Source of the DNA: Chitinophagales bacterium
Lineage (GTDB): Bacteria > Bacteroidota > Bacteroidia > Chitinophagales > Chitinophagaceae
DNA: 64,000 nt
Direction of reading: 5' to 3'
Assembly: GCA_020636505.1 (NCBI GenBank)
Contig: JACJXR010000003.1
Coordinates: 186,001 to 250,000, forward strand
Under the pieces are notes generated by a model. The model was not told the DNA's origin. It made no database searches and saw only the letters and a program-made list of their open reading frames with translations. A program made the position numbers and the translations under genes. Position 1 is the first letter of the stretch. Each line of letters begins with the position of its first letter. Positions 35,582 to 44,322 of the stretch are shown piece after piece.

Positions 35582-37102
35582 TTAGAATTTTATCCAAGCT
35601 ATATATGCCTTTTTTCGACCTTTTTCGTTGTCGATCATAACAACGGCATAGCTGTCAATCTTATCATTATAAAATTGGGGATATATGATGAATTTAGAAT
35701 AAAATTTGCCTTTTGGTTCTCCGAATAAAAATGATTTTGTTATTCCATTAGGAGATAATTTATACAAAAGAGCGCTCCTGTCACTTAATGTAAATCCGCC
35801 TTCTTGTTTTTCGTCTTGCTCTTTGTTAAAGCTGGATGGGACCTCATTGCTGATAATATAGTTGCCGTTTTTAGTGCTCAAATATTGTGGGTATCCTGAA
35901 CTTTGAACAATGTATACATCATCTTCTATACCATTGTCTTTGAGAAATATTACTGCCAGTTTATTACCGTAGGGACCACTGCCTTTATTTTGAACACTTG
36001 ATACGTTCTTTGAATCCTGTAATACAACTCTGTTGTTATTGTTAATGGATATACTGGGTTTTATGACATCAAAACCGTTTTTCATGCCGAGGTTGTCTTT
36101 GGCGAACTTGTTTGTTTTAGGTGTCCGAACTCTATCAGAGTATAAGATATCAAGACTATTTGGGTCGAGATATGTCAGAATGGATGCGAATTTATCCATA
36201 GTAGTGTAAACTCCAAAACTGCTTTTCGTGTCATGGTCGGTTAGTGTGGTAGTTAGTAGAACAAGTTTTTTGGTTTTAGGATCGTACACAATACTGTTGG
36301 TGCTTGTGATACTTACAGGGGTTAAGCTCAGTTTTTTTGTTTCTAATTTATTTTCGGCAACATCATATTTTGATAAATAGATGGGGGTGTTCATGCTTTT
36401 TGATTTACGGTTATAGTCATTGGTGCATATATACACGATGTTGTCATGCATATACACTTCCCCAAAGTGTGTAAGTTCAGCAGTATTGATCTCTTTGCTC
36501 AAATATGTTTCTGATATTAGTTTATGATCAGTATCGTATACACTCAGTTTAACTTTATCTGTTTTGTCTTTTGTGTATCCTTCAAAAGTGACTATTGCAT
36601 ATTTTCCTGAAACAAGGTCTTTACTCACATAGTAATCATTGGATATATAGAGTGATGTATTTACCTCAAGGTCATATCCCCATGCTCTTCTGGTAGGAAT
36701 TTCATCCAACTCTTCTGCTTTGGTTATTTTCCCTGTTTCTGTGGATATAATTATTCGATGTAATTTCAACATGTTTTTTCTATGCAATTGGGTAATAAAG
36801 AGTACGATATCGCCATTTGCTTCAAAGGAGCTTCTTAGCGTTGAGGCAGAAAGCTTCCTGTCTGTCCATTGACTGTTTTCTGATACTGCCGATTTTATTT
36901 TTTTATGTTCGGTATCATAGATGTCAACCTGTATGCCTTCGTCTTCAGACATTCTCAGAAAAACGGTATTGCCATTGTCTAGAATGTATAATAGCTGTCT
37001 GAAACTGTTTGGTTCGTCAAATGGTTCGCTGTATTGTATGTTATTCTGTGCTGTAGATATAATTGGTAGTAAGAACAACAAGAAGGATAAAAGGTGCTTC
37101 AT
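35582..37102 (-). CDS. Secreted hypothetical protein
   Basis: A 506-residue protein with a signal peptide (MKHLLSFLLFLLPIISTAQ). The mature chain is beta-rich with repeated segments of the type VxVYDTxxKxI (for example VDIYDTEHKKIK and LSVYDTDHKLIS), suggesting a propeller-like fold, but I recognise no family. There is no T9SS sorting domain. The stretch appears more AT-rich than the neighbouring housekeeping genes. It converges on rplS, sharing the terminator region, and is divergent from glyA. Confidence 0.65.
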   Translation of the reverse strand: MKHLLSFLLFLLPIISTAQNNIQYSEPFDEPNSFRQLLYILDNGNTVFLRMSEDEGIQVDIYDTEHKKIKSAVSENSQWTDRKLSASTLRSSFEANGDIVLFITQLHRKNMLKLHRIIISTETGKITKAEELDEIPTRRAWGYDLEVNTSLYISNDYYVSKDLVSGKYAIVTFEGYTKDKTDKVKLSVYDTDHKLISETYLSKEINTAELTHFGEVYMHDNIVYICTNDYNRKSKSMNTPIYLSKYDVAENKLETKKLSLTPVSITSTNSIVYDPKTKKLVLLTTTLTDHDTKSSFGVYTTMDKFASILTYLDPNSLDILYSDRVRTPKTNKFAKDNLGMKNGFDVIKPSISINNNNRVVLQDSKNVSSVQNKGSGPYGNKLAVIFLKDNGIEDDVYIVQSSGYPQYLSTKNGNYIISNEVPSSFNKEQDEKQEGGFTLSDRSALLYKLSPNGITKSFLFGEPKGKFYSKFIIYPQFYNDKIDSYAVVMIDNEKGRKKAYIAWIKF

Positions 37103-37302
37103 TTCGTGATTTTAAAGATGATTGTTAAGCGTTTGTATAAAAATATCTAAAAGAAGTTATGCCACATAGAAAACTTGTTAATTGATGTTCAACCTTAATG
37201 AGTCTCCTGTGTTCCCGTTTTGAAATGGAGTTTTTTAAGCCTCATTTTTCCGTTTCCAAATAAAACTCGTTTGCGTTACCTTGCGGTAAATTTTTTATAC
37301 AA

Positions 37303-38592
37303 ATGCAAAGAGATACAACCATATACAACCTGATAGGCGAAGAACTGGAGCGTCAGCGCCGCGGACTGGAACTGATAGCATCCGAGAACTTTGCCAGTAT
37401 GCAGGTGATAAATGCCATGGGTAGTGTGTTGACCAATAAATATGCGGAGGGCTATCCGGGCAGAAGGTATTATGGTGGTTGTGAAGTGGTGGATAAAGTG
37501 GAAACATTGGCCATTGACAGAGCCAAAGAGATATTCAATGTGGAGTATGCAAACGTGCAGCCACACAGTGGTTCTCAGGCCAATGCTGCGGTTATGTTGG
37601 CTGCATTGAACCCGGGAGACACTATCCTAGGTTTGGACTTGAGTATGGGCGGTCACTTGACGCATGGTTCTCCTGTCAGCTTTTCAGGAAAACTGTACAA
37701 TGCGGTACACTATGGTGTACGGAAAGAAGATGGTCTTGTGGACTATGGTGATATGGAGCAGAAGGCTAAAGAGCATAAGCCCAAGATGATCATCTGCGGT
37801 GCATCGGCATACAGTCGCGATTGGGACTACAAGCGTGTACGTGCCATTGCCGACAGCGTCGGCGCTTTGGTTTTGGCGGACATATCTCACCCTGCGGGCT
37901 TGATAGCAAAAGGCTTGCTTGCCTCTCCTTTTGAAGATTGCCATTTTGTAACCACTACTACGCATAAAACATTGCGCGGCCCACGTGGCGGTTTGGTATT
38001 GATGAAGACGGATTTTGAAAACCCTTGGGGTATCACAGGACCGAAAGGTGATATCAGAATGATGAGTCAGTTGTTGGACCTAGCCGTATTCCCGGGTATT
38101 CAAGGCGGACCGTTGGAGCATACCATTTCTGCTAAGGCGGTTGCATTTCACGAAATACTGCAAGACGAATTCGGTACTTATGCACAGCAAATAATCAACA
38201 ATGCTCAAGCATTGGCTCAGGCATTGGTCTCTAAAGATTATAATGTAGTTTCAGGTGGAACGGACAATCACTTGATACTTATCGACCTGCACAATAAGAA
38301 CATCACAGGTAAAAAGGCTGAAAACACATTGGTAACTGCTGATATTACTTTGAATAAGAACATGGTTCCTTTTGACGACCGTTCTCCATTCGTGACATCG
38401 GGTATCAGAATAGGTGTGCCTGCCGTTACTACACGTGGGTTGAAAGAAGAGCATATGCCGCAAATTGTGGACTGGTTGGACAGGGTATTGACAAACCCTG
38501 ATGATGAAGCGGTTATTGGTGCTGTTCGTGGTGAGGTGAACGAGTTTATGTCGGCATTCCCATTATATCCCGAGACATTATCAACAGTTTGA
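37303..38592 (+). CDS. glyA: Serine hydroxymethyltransferase
   Basis: A 429-residue PLP enzyme that converts serine and tetrahydrofolate to glycine and 5,10-methylenetetrahydrofolate, the main C1 source. The family start GLELIASENFASMQV, NKYAEGYPGRRYYGGCE, and QPHSGSQANAAV are visible, and the PLP lysine is Lys222 in VTTTTHKTLRGPRGG. Full length. A hairpin terminator follows. A TACCTTG box about 20 bases before the start is a weak promoter candidate. Confidence 0.97.
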   Translation: MQRDTTIYNLIGEELERQRRGLELIASENFASMQVINAMGSVLTNKYAEGYPGRRYYGGCEVVDKVETLAIDRAKEIFNVEYANVQPHSGSQANAAVMLAALNPGDTILGLDLSMGGHLTHGSPVSFSGKLYNAVHYGVRKEDGLVDYGDMEQKAKEHKPKMIICGASAYSRDWDYKRVRAIADSVGALVLADISHPAGLIAKGLLASPFEDCHFVTTTTHKTLRGPRGGLVLMKTDFENPWGITGPKGDIRMMSQLLDLAVFPGIQGGPLEHTISAKAVAFHEILQDEFGTYAQQIINNAQALAQALVSKDYNVVSGGTDNHLILIDLHNKNITGKKAENTLVTADITLNKNMVPFDDRSPFVTSGIRIGVPAVTTRGLKEEHMPQIVDWLDRVLTNPDDEAVIGAVRGEVNEFMSAFPLYPETLSTV

Positions 38593-38618
38593 TAATGAAT
38601 GGTTAATATTTGTTATTT

Positions 38619-38642
38619 GAAAAGCCGTAACAGCGGCTTTTC
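38619..38642 (+). terminator. Rho-independent terminator after glyA
   Basis: The stem GAAAAGCCG/CGGCTTTTC with a six-base loop is followed by GTATTTTT, 27 bases after the glyA stop. Confidence 0.8.
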
Positions 38643-38715
38643 GTATTTTTACGTAATTAGCGTTATTAGTACCCATGCCCTTGCTACACGAGGCAAGGCT
38701 ATTGCTTAAAACAGC

Positions 38716-40995
38716 ATGATGATAAAGAAGATACTACAGTATTCAGGTTTGCTGCTGCTCTTGGTAGCGTTTACGGTCGAATCTGCGGATGCACAATGGA
38801 GAAAGAAGAAAGGAAATGACGGAGAGGAGGAAGTGGAAATAAGTGTATACGACATGGAAACACTTATTGAGCCGATACCCATACAAAGAGCATTGTGGCA
38901 TGAGAATAAGATAGATGAGTCTCAAAAAACAGCCGATGCTTCCGACGGTATTGTGGATGGTGTAATAGCCGTTGAAGACGATACCATATTCACAAGGCTG
39001 CTGACCGATGCCATATTGAATGACGTCAATAAGATGCAGATACTGGTAGAGAACCTTCCGATGGACAGTTTCTTGATTGACAGTACCAGTTATAAAAGTG
39101 CCGCACAGCAATTACACGATCAAAAGTTGATATATCTACGTGCATTGCATGACCTTGTTCGTCGTTTCAATGCTGACCCTGCGCCTAAGGGTTATTACTA
39201 TAAGCGCCTGACCAACAACATGCGTCAGGTAATTATAGCAGACTTTAAAGGTGAGTTGTCTTGGTTTGTCAGGAACAATATCAGCATGTACACTTTAAGG
39301 AACATCAACGAACTGTTGGATCCTCAATCTCAAGATCGCTACTTCATATATGCGGAAATGGCCAAGAGAGAACCGGAGGCTATGATAGAGAAGCTGTCTG
39401 ATTTTGCCACACACCCTTATGCTTGTGAGATTATAAGAGAAGCGGCCAAAGTGGTTCCGAATATGGTGTTCAACTTTGCAACATCCACTACACAAACAAG
39501 GTTTGTGGTTGAGAGTTGTAATGATAGGTTAGTACAAACAATTGTGAGAATAGCCAGGCAATCAAAATCTCCTCTGAGGGCAATGCCTTTCTTGAACGAT
39601 ATATACAACGGAAAGAAAACCATTTCCGAAATAGATGTTATTACTGCCAACGAAGACTTGTTCTATCAAAACCTTGTGCGCCTGAAACTGGAGGGTGTTA
39701 CGCTCGGAGGTGATACTTATACAAGCGAGTTGCAATATCGTGGTATGAGGTATATACGTGAGATGAACGATTTGCACGAAGAGAAAGCCCCTGTGCGCTT
39801 TAAGTGTATCAACGGTATGTCTCCTGAGGTATTGTACTTCATCATGGTTTATGGTCAGGATGAGATATATACCAGTAGCTTCCTCGGTACATTCCAGAGA
39901 ATGATGGAGCGTATGAGTCCGTTGCCCGGAGATAAACTCTTAGAAAAGGTACACAGGGATAAGTTCCGTACGTTCATCCGTATGTGTGCAGGCTATAATG
40001 TATTGAGCGAGTTCCTTGGTACTATGGAGCAGGCACAGCGTACATCCTTGATGCGCGACTTCATTGCAGGGCTTGACAAAGGCAAGGAAGACGATCTGGA
40101 AGATGCGGTGGATGTTGCCGATGCCTTCGGTAGTATCAAAGATCCTGAGCTGACGAAGTTCCTCACCAATGAAGTGAAAAAGAACTACGAACAGTCATAC
40201 AGAACCGGAAGCAAGAAAGGTGTTATCGTATATGGTCTGTTGGCAACACTGTTCAACAGTGCTACGCAGGAGGACGATGATGACAATTCAAACGGCGTAT
40301 CCGGTAGATTGGGACTACCGCCTATCAACCTTGTGCCTTATAATAAGCTTACAGATAAAGAAGGAAAGGTTTACGAGCAGTACTTCTTTTATGGTGATGA
40401 AGATGGCAGAGCATCGTACAACAGTTGGTTGACCAACTTCCGTGATAAAGCCAAGTGGACAATAGAAAAGAGCACATACTGGACCAAGATAACGTCGCTG
40501 CAAGGCAAGCCGATGATAGTGTATGCAAACATGCCATTGGAAGAGCCTGAAGATGAAGTGGCGATAGATACCCTTTGTAAGTATTTGGTTGAAAGTAAAA
40601 TTCAGCCTACTGTAATGGTACACCGTGGTCATAGCTACCACCTACCTCTTACACTTGAAAGATTACAGAAAGAAACCAAGATAGTATTGTTGGGTTCTTG
40701 TGGTGGGTATCACAACCTGTCTACAGTGCTTACAAAGGCTCCGAATGCGAACATCATATCATCGAAGCAGACAGGTGCCATGAGTGTCAATGAGCCTATC
40801 ATCAAGTCTATCAACGACCAAATATCAGAAGGTAAAGACATCAACTGGATAAGCACATGGCGTGGCCTTACAGGTTATTTCGACCAAAGAAAAGGGCCAC
40901 AGAAAGAAATGTTTGACGACTATGTGCCTCCACACAAAAACCTTGGTGCAATATTCATCAAAGCATACCGCAGAATGTTCAACGCAGATATGTAG
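38716..40995 (+). CDS. Secreted protein of unknown family with a caspase-like His/Cys C-terminal region
   Basis: A 759-residue exported protein with signal peptide MMIKKILQYSGLLLLLVAFTV (cleavage probably near ADAQ). The first roughly 560 residues are helical and charged and I cannot assign them. The C-terminal 200 residues run: strand KPMIVYANM, helix, strand PTVMVHRGHSYH with His639, helix, strand KIVLLGSCGGYHN with Cys662, and then NANIISSKQTGAMS. The order of a GH motif and a later GSCGG after hydrophobic strands matches clan CD cysteine peptidases (caspase, gingipain, clostripain, CHAT) in general layout. This is a motif-level inference, not a family match. It ends three bases before the PPK2 start, so the two are almost surely one transcript. 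Confidence 0.7.
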   Translation: MMIKKILQYSGLLLLLVAFTVESADAQWRKKKGNDGEEEVEISVYDMETLIEPIPIQRALWHENKIDESQKTADASDGIVDGVIAVEDDTIFTRLLTDAILNDVNKMQILVENLPMDSFLIDSTSYKSAAQQLHDQKLIYLRALHDLVRRFNADPAPKGYYYKRLTNNMRQVIIADFKGELSWFVRNNISMYTLRNINELLDPQSQDRYFIYAEMAKREPEAMIEKLSDFATHPYACEIIREAAKVVPNMVFNFATSTTQTRFVVESCNDRLVQTIVRIARQSKSPLRAMPFLNDIYNGKKTISEIDVITANEDLFYQNLVRLKLEGVTLGGDTYTSELQYRGMRYIREMNDLHEEKAPVRFKCINGMSPEVLYFIMVYGQDEIYTSSFLGTFQRMMERMSPLPGDKLLEKVHRDKFRTFIRMCAGYNVLSEFLGTMEQAQRTSLMRDFIAGLDKGKEDDLEDAVDVADAFGSIKDPELTKFLTNEVKKNYEQSYRTGSKKGVIVYGLLATLFNSATQEDDDDNSNGVSGRLGLPPINLVPYNKLTDKEGKVYEQYFFYGDEDGRASYNSWLTNFRDKAKWTIEKSTYWTKITSLQGKPMIVYANMPLEEPEDEVAIDTLCKYLVESKIQPTVMVHRGHSYHLPLTLERLQKETKIVLLGSCGGYHNLSTVLTKAPNANIISSKQTGAMSVNEPIIKSINDQISEGKDINWISTWRGLTGYFDQRKGPQKEMFDDYVPPHKNLGAIFIKAYRRMFNADM

Positions 40996-40998
40996 TAT

Positions 40999-41748
40999 AT
41001 GAGCAGTATTAACCTCAAAGAAATAAGTACACGTGCTCCTGAAGATTGGGATAAAGACCAAAAGAAGGTGGAGTTGGATGCCATATTGGAAGAGCTGGAC
41101 GAGCTTCAGAATCTACTATATGCAGAAAGCAAGCACAGTGTATTGATAGTATTGCAAGGTATGGATGCTGCGGGTAAGGATGGATTGATAAGAGATGTGT
41201 TCAGCCGTATCAACCCACAAGGAGTAAGTGTTACCTCCTTCAAAGTGCCGACCAAAGAAGAACTGTCTCACGACTTTCTGTGGAGGATACATAAGAATGC
41301 ACCTGAAAAGGGTATGATAAAGGTGTTCAACCGCTCTCACTACGAAGATATATTGGTGACCCGTGTAAACAATATCATCGACGATGTCACTGCCGAGAAG
41401 CGTGTAAAAGCCATCAACGATTTCGAGCACTTATTGTCCAAGCATAACAATACACAAGTACTAAAGTTTTACCTACACATATCCCAAGATGAACAGTATG
41501 AACGTTTGGTGGAGCGCATGAAGATACCGCGCAAGATGTGGAAGTATAATGCCAATGACTTCAGCGAATCCGCCAAGTGGGACAGTTATATGAAGTGCTA
41601 CGAAGATGCCTTCAACAATTGCGGTGACATACCATGGCATATAGTACCGTCAGACCAAAATTGGTGTAAGTCTTACATAGTGGCCAAAACACTTAGAGAT
41701 ACACTAACGTCGCTCAACATGCAGTATCCGCTTATCGGGAATGATTAA
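40999..41748 (+). CDS. ppk2: Polyphosphate kinase 2 family protein
   Basis: A 249-residue polyphosphate:nucleotide phosphotransferase that moves phosphate between polyP and nucleoside mono- or diphosphates. It has the Walker A-like GMDAAGKDG at residues 54-62, INPQGVSVTSFKVP, DFLWRIHK, and the Walker B/lid region FNRSHYEDILVTRV at 110-123. Short single-domain PPK2 proteins of this shape include class I and class III enzymes; substrate class cannot be fixed by eye. It directly follows the secreted caspase-like gene, and its stop overlaps the convergent hydrolase gene by four bases. Confidence 0.9.
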   Translation: MSSINLKEISTRAPEDWDKDQKKVELDAILEELDELQNLLYAESKHSVLIVLQGMDAAGKDGLIRDVFSRINPQGVSVTSFKVPTKEELSHDFLWRIHKNAPEKGMIKVFNRSHYEDILVTRVNNIIDDVTAEKRVKAINDFEHLLSKHNNTQVLKFYLHISQDEQYERLVERMKIPRKMWKYNANDFSESAKWDSYMKCYEDAFNNCGDIPWHIVPSDQNWCKSYIVAKTLRDTLTSLNMQYPLIGND

Positions 41749-42599
41749 CCGATAAACTCGGACATTAAACTGTTTGCAAACTCTGCCTTTTCTATTTGAA
41801 GGAAGTGGCCGCAATGGTCAATAACGACAAGCTTTGAGTTCGGTATTTCCGCTGCACCACGTTCAGCCAACCTTTTGGTGGATATAGGATGTATCAGTCT
41901 ATTGGGTATAAGTGCATCACGCTCGCCGAACAATACCAATGTAGGTTGTTGAATGGTGCTTAGTTTATCGAATACCTCTTCGCTCAACATGCCTTTTATA
42001 CATGCTTCTATCATCTTGCGATAATGAGAAATTGACTGGTCTTTCATCAGGTCCACAAGCTCTTGCAACATCTCTTCCACCATCGGAGGGTATTTGTAGA
42101 AGCTACTCTTTATCACCTTCCTCAAACTGTTTTCCTCCGTAGAGAAGAAGTCGAAGAAGTGAACACTGCCTTCGTACAATGCTCGCTCGATACCATTGAA
42201 TGTTTCAAAGCCTGCGGGAGCACAAAGAATCAGCTTTTTGCAAACATCGGGATGGTCTGTTATCAGCTTGATGGATACCTGTCCGCCCATGGAGTGCCCA
42301 ATGACGATGATTTTATCCAATTTGAGCTTTTGTATGAACTCGTATACAGACTCTGCAAAGAAACCGATGCCATAAGGATAGTCGCCCTTGTCGGAGTAGC
42401 CGTTACCCGGTAGGTCTATGGCTATGCAACGGTGGTGCTGCTTCAGGTCGTCGATATTCATCCTCCAGCTATTGGCGTAGGTGGCCAAGCCATGAATGAA
42501 TAGCAGCGTCTCCTTGCCCGAGCCTTCATCTATATAGGCCACATTGCAGCCATTGTCCAATTGCAGTTTGTTGATGCGGAAATTATCGTGTTCGAACAC
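41745..42599 (-). CDS. Alpha/beta hydrolase
   Basis: A 284-residue hydrolase with the nucleophile elbow GHSMGGQ (Ser103), the oxyanion HGLATYANSW segment near residue 36, an acid candidate Asp228 in FGERDALIP and His265 in DHCGHFLQIE. The start is GTG at 42599, since no in-frame ATG exists nearby upstream. It is 68 bases downstream of phaC on the same strand, with a hairpin terminator between. Substrate unknown. A role in PHA or ester metabolism is possible only by position. Confidence 0.82.
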   Translation of the reverse strand: MFEHDNFRINKLQLDNGCNVAYIDEGSGKETLLFIHGLATYANSWRMNIDDLKQHHRCIAIDLPGNGYSDKGDYPYGIGFFAESVYEFIQKLKLDKIIVIGHSMGGQVSIKLITDHPDVCKKLILCAPAGFETFNGIERALYEGSVHFFDFFSTEENSLRKVIKSSFYKYPPMVEEMLQELVDLMKDQSISHYRKMIEACIKGMLSEEVFDKLSTIQQPTLVLFGERDALIPNRLIHPISTKRLAERGAAEIPNSKLVVIDHCGHFLQIEKAEFANSLMSEFIG

Positions 42600-42613
42600 T
42601 GATGCAAAATATA

Positions 42614-42640
42614 AAAGGTGCCCCGTTATGGAACACCTTT
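42614..42640 (-). terminator. Probable terminator after phaC
   Basis: The stem AAAGGTG/CACCTTT, with a smaller CC/GG inner pairing, is followed on the minus strand by TTTTATATTTT. It lies between phaC and the hydrolase gene, only 15 bases before the hydrolase start, so it may act as partial termination. Confidence 0.6.
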
Positions 42641-42667
42641 GTTAGTAAATCTAATAATGATTGTTCC

Positions 42668-43726
42668 TTAGCAACGCTCTATCACCCACTCGGCAACGCT
42701 TGGTGCCAACTCTTTCTGAGAACGTCCACCAACGAATACGCCTATGTGACCGCCAGGGAAAGGATAGTCTTTCTTATCCTTGCTGCCGATGGCCTTCATG
42801 ATAGGCAATGTGCTTTCGTTAGGGATGATGTTATCGTCGGTCGCGTATACGTTCAAAAACGGAACGGTCATGTTCTTCAAGTCAACCATACGGCCACCCA
42901 ATTCCAATTCGCCTTTTATCAAAAGGTTGTCGCGGAACAGGTCTTTGATATACTTGCGGTACATCTCGCCCGGTATGGCAGGAAGATCTCCTTTCCACTT
43001 CTCCATACGTAGGAAGTTCATCAACTTCTTCTCATCGTCCAATGAGTTGAGAACGCCGAGGTATTTGCTGATGTTCATGCTTGGCTTCAACATGCCGAAT
43101 GCGCTGTCTATCATTTCGCCCGGTATGGTACCTGTTGCGTCTACAATAGCATCTACGTCTATATATTTCGCCCAAGTGTATAGCATACAACCATTGCCAC
43201 CCGGCTCAAAATCGTAAGGAGCAACGTATGTGGTCAGTGATTTCAACTTCTCAGGATACAGCGATGCATATATCATGGAGAAAGTACCGCCTTGGCAGAT
43301 ACCCATCTTGTGTATCTTATCCTTGCCGCTTGCTTTACGTACAAAGTCCACAGCGTCGTTCATATAGCCGTCGATGTAGTCCTCCATTGTAAGGTAGCGG
43401 TCGGCCTTGGTAGGGTAGCCCCAGTCCATGATGTAGATGTCCAAACCTTCTTCCAACAACTTCTTCATCAAGCTGCGGTCGGGCTGAAGGTCCAACACGT
43501 CGTGACGGTTAAGCATGGCGAAAGACACCAATACGGGAGTGGCGCATTTCGGCTTGCTGTCGCGAGTGTAGTGGTACATGCTTACGTGGTCGCGCTGCCA
43601 TACCTTTTCTTTAGGTGTAACGGCCAATTCCACTTCTTCTATTCCTTGCAGTGTTTCGTAACCTTTGGCCAGCTTCTCTGTGACGTTCGTCATCTCTTCT
43701 GCCAGCCCCGATGGGTTGAAATTCAT
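42668..43726 (-). CDS. phaC: Poly(3-hydroxyalkanoate) synthase, class III PhaC type
   Basis: A 352-residue PHA synthase that polymerises hydroxyacyl-CoA. The lipase-like box with catalytic cysteine is MGICQGGTFS (Cys144), the acid is Asp297 or Asp298 in YATDDNIIP, and the His is His327 in FPGGHIGVFVGG. DWGYPTKADRYLTMEDY is the conserved synthase segment. The length of about 350 residues matches class III PhaC, which normally needs a PhaE partner. No PhaE is seen next to it. Confidence 0.92.
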   Translation of the reverse strand: MNFNPSGLAEEMTNVTEKLAKGYETLQGIEEVELAVTPKEKVWQRDHVSMYHYTRDSKPKCATPVLVSFAMLNRHDVLDLQPDRSLMKKLLEEGLDIYIMDWGYPTKADRYLTMEDYIDGYMNDAVDFVRKASGKDKIHKMGICQGGTFSMIYASLYPEKLKSLTTYVAPYDFEPGGNGCMLYTWAKYIDVDAIVDATGTIPGEMIDSAFGMLKPSMNISKYLGVLNSLDDEKKLMNFLRMEKWKGDLPAIPGEMYRKYIKDLFRDNLLIKGELELGGRMVDLKNMTVPFLNVYATDDNIIPNESTLPIMKAIGSKDKKDYPFPGGHIGVFVGGRSQKELAPSVAEWVIERC

Positions 43727-43866
43727 ATTCTAAAATTTGCGCGAAGGTATGTAGATTTTTTCAAATAGATATACTTCGCAAGTGAGTTAATACCTAAGTA
43801 ATATACTCAGAATACAAATACAGGTCAAATAGATGTTTTATTGTTATGATGCTATTCCCAACAACT

Positions 43867-43888
43867 CCTTCCCTGTTTTTAGGGAAGG
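43867..43888. repeat. Hairpin with perfect 8-base-pair stem
   Basis: CCTTCCCT at 43867-43874 pairs with AGGGAAGG at 43881-43888 around a six-base GTTTTT loop. Neither strand shows a terminator-like T run directly after it together with an upstream gene, so it is not a clear terminator. It looks like a REP-type palindrome. Confidence 0.55.
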
Positions 43889-43912
43889 TGGCACGAAGTG
43901 ACGGAAGGGTAT

Positions 43913-43933
43913 TTGTTGCATTTTGTTGCGAAA
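43913..43933 (+). repeat. 21-base direct repeat, copy 1
   Basis: TTGTTGCATTTTGTTGCGAA followed by A, identical to the copy at 44155-44175. Each copy is itself two TTGTTGCR octamers 10 bases apart. The two copies bound a 263-base segment. Confidence 0.8.
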
Positions 43934-44154
43934 ACGGTGTTATCACTTCATCTAATTGTTACGAATTGTTACGTTTTGTTCTGCCAAGGGGGTGGGGTAT
44001 CCGAACAAAAATTGTATTTAGCTCATTTTCAAGGTATTATATTTTTGATGGTATTAGATATGTTTTAGGGCGAACATTTTTAGGATTGTTGCGAATTAGC
44101 TCTAGCTCGTTCATGATGTCTTTTATTTGTCTCTCTGAAATGCACAATCATAGA

Positions 44155-44175
44155 TTGTTGCATTTTGTTGCGAAA
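44155..44175 (+). repeat. 21-base direct repeat, copy 2
   Basis: Exact second copy of the repeat at 43913-43933, in the same orientation. It lies about 150 bases before the probable start of the kelch-like gene. Confidence 0.8.
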
Positions 44176-44322
44176 TCATGGTTTTTCTCTTTGGTGACTA
44201 CTTAACCAAAGATTATATGGTTACAATAGCAAATATACGTTAATTTTATTTATTGTGAAGTCGTAAAACCTTGTGATTTGCATAAAATAATAACAATATA
44301 TTTGTTTAGTAAAAGTTGGTAT

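Larger units (their letters stand above)
43727..44322. other. AT-rich intergenic region with phased TTGTTRCR repeats
   Basis: About 600 bases without a supportable gene. It contains a perfect hairpin (CCTTCCCT/AGGGAAGG, 43867-43888). It also has eight copies of TTGTT(G/A)C(G/A)-like octamers at 43913, 43923, 43956, 43966, 43976, 44086, 44155 and 44165, of which neighbouring copies are exactly 10 bases apart; the copy at 43976 is degenerate. A 119-codon open frame on the plus strand (43846-44205) has no signal, domain or start context and is not called as a gene. The region separates the divergent phaC and kelch-like genes and probably contains the promoters of both. A relic of a mobile element is possible. 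Confidence 0.6.

Noticed and set aside
43846..44205. 119-codon plus-strand open frame in the phaC-kelch gap
   Set aside because: It consists mostly of repeat-derived, AT-rich sequence and has no start context, signal peptide or recognisable domain. It is better explained as non-coding DNA.
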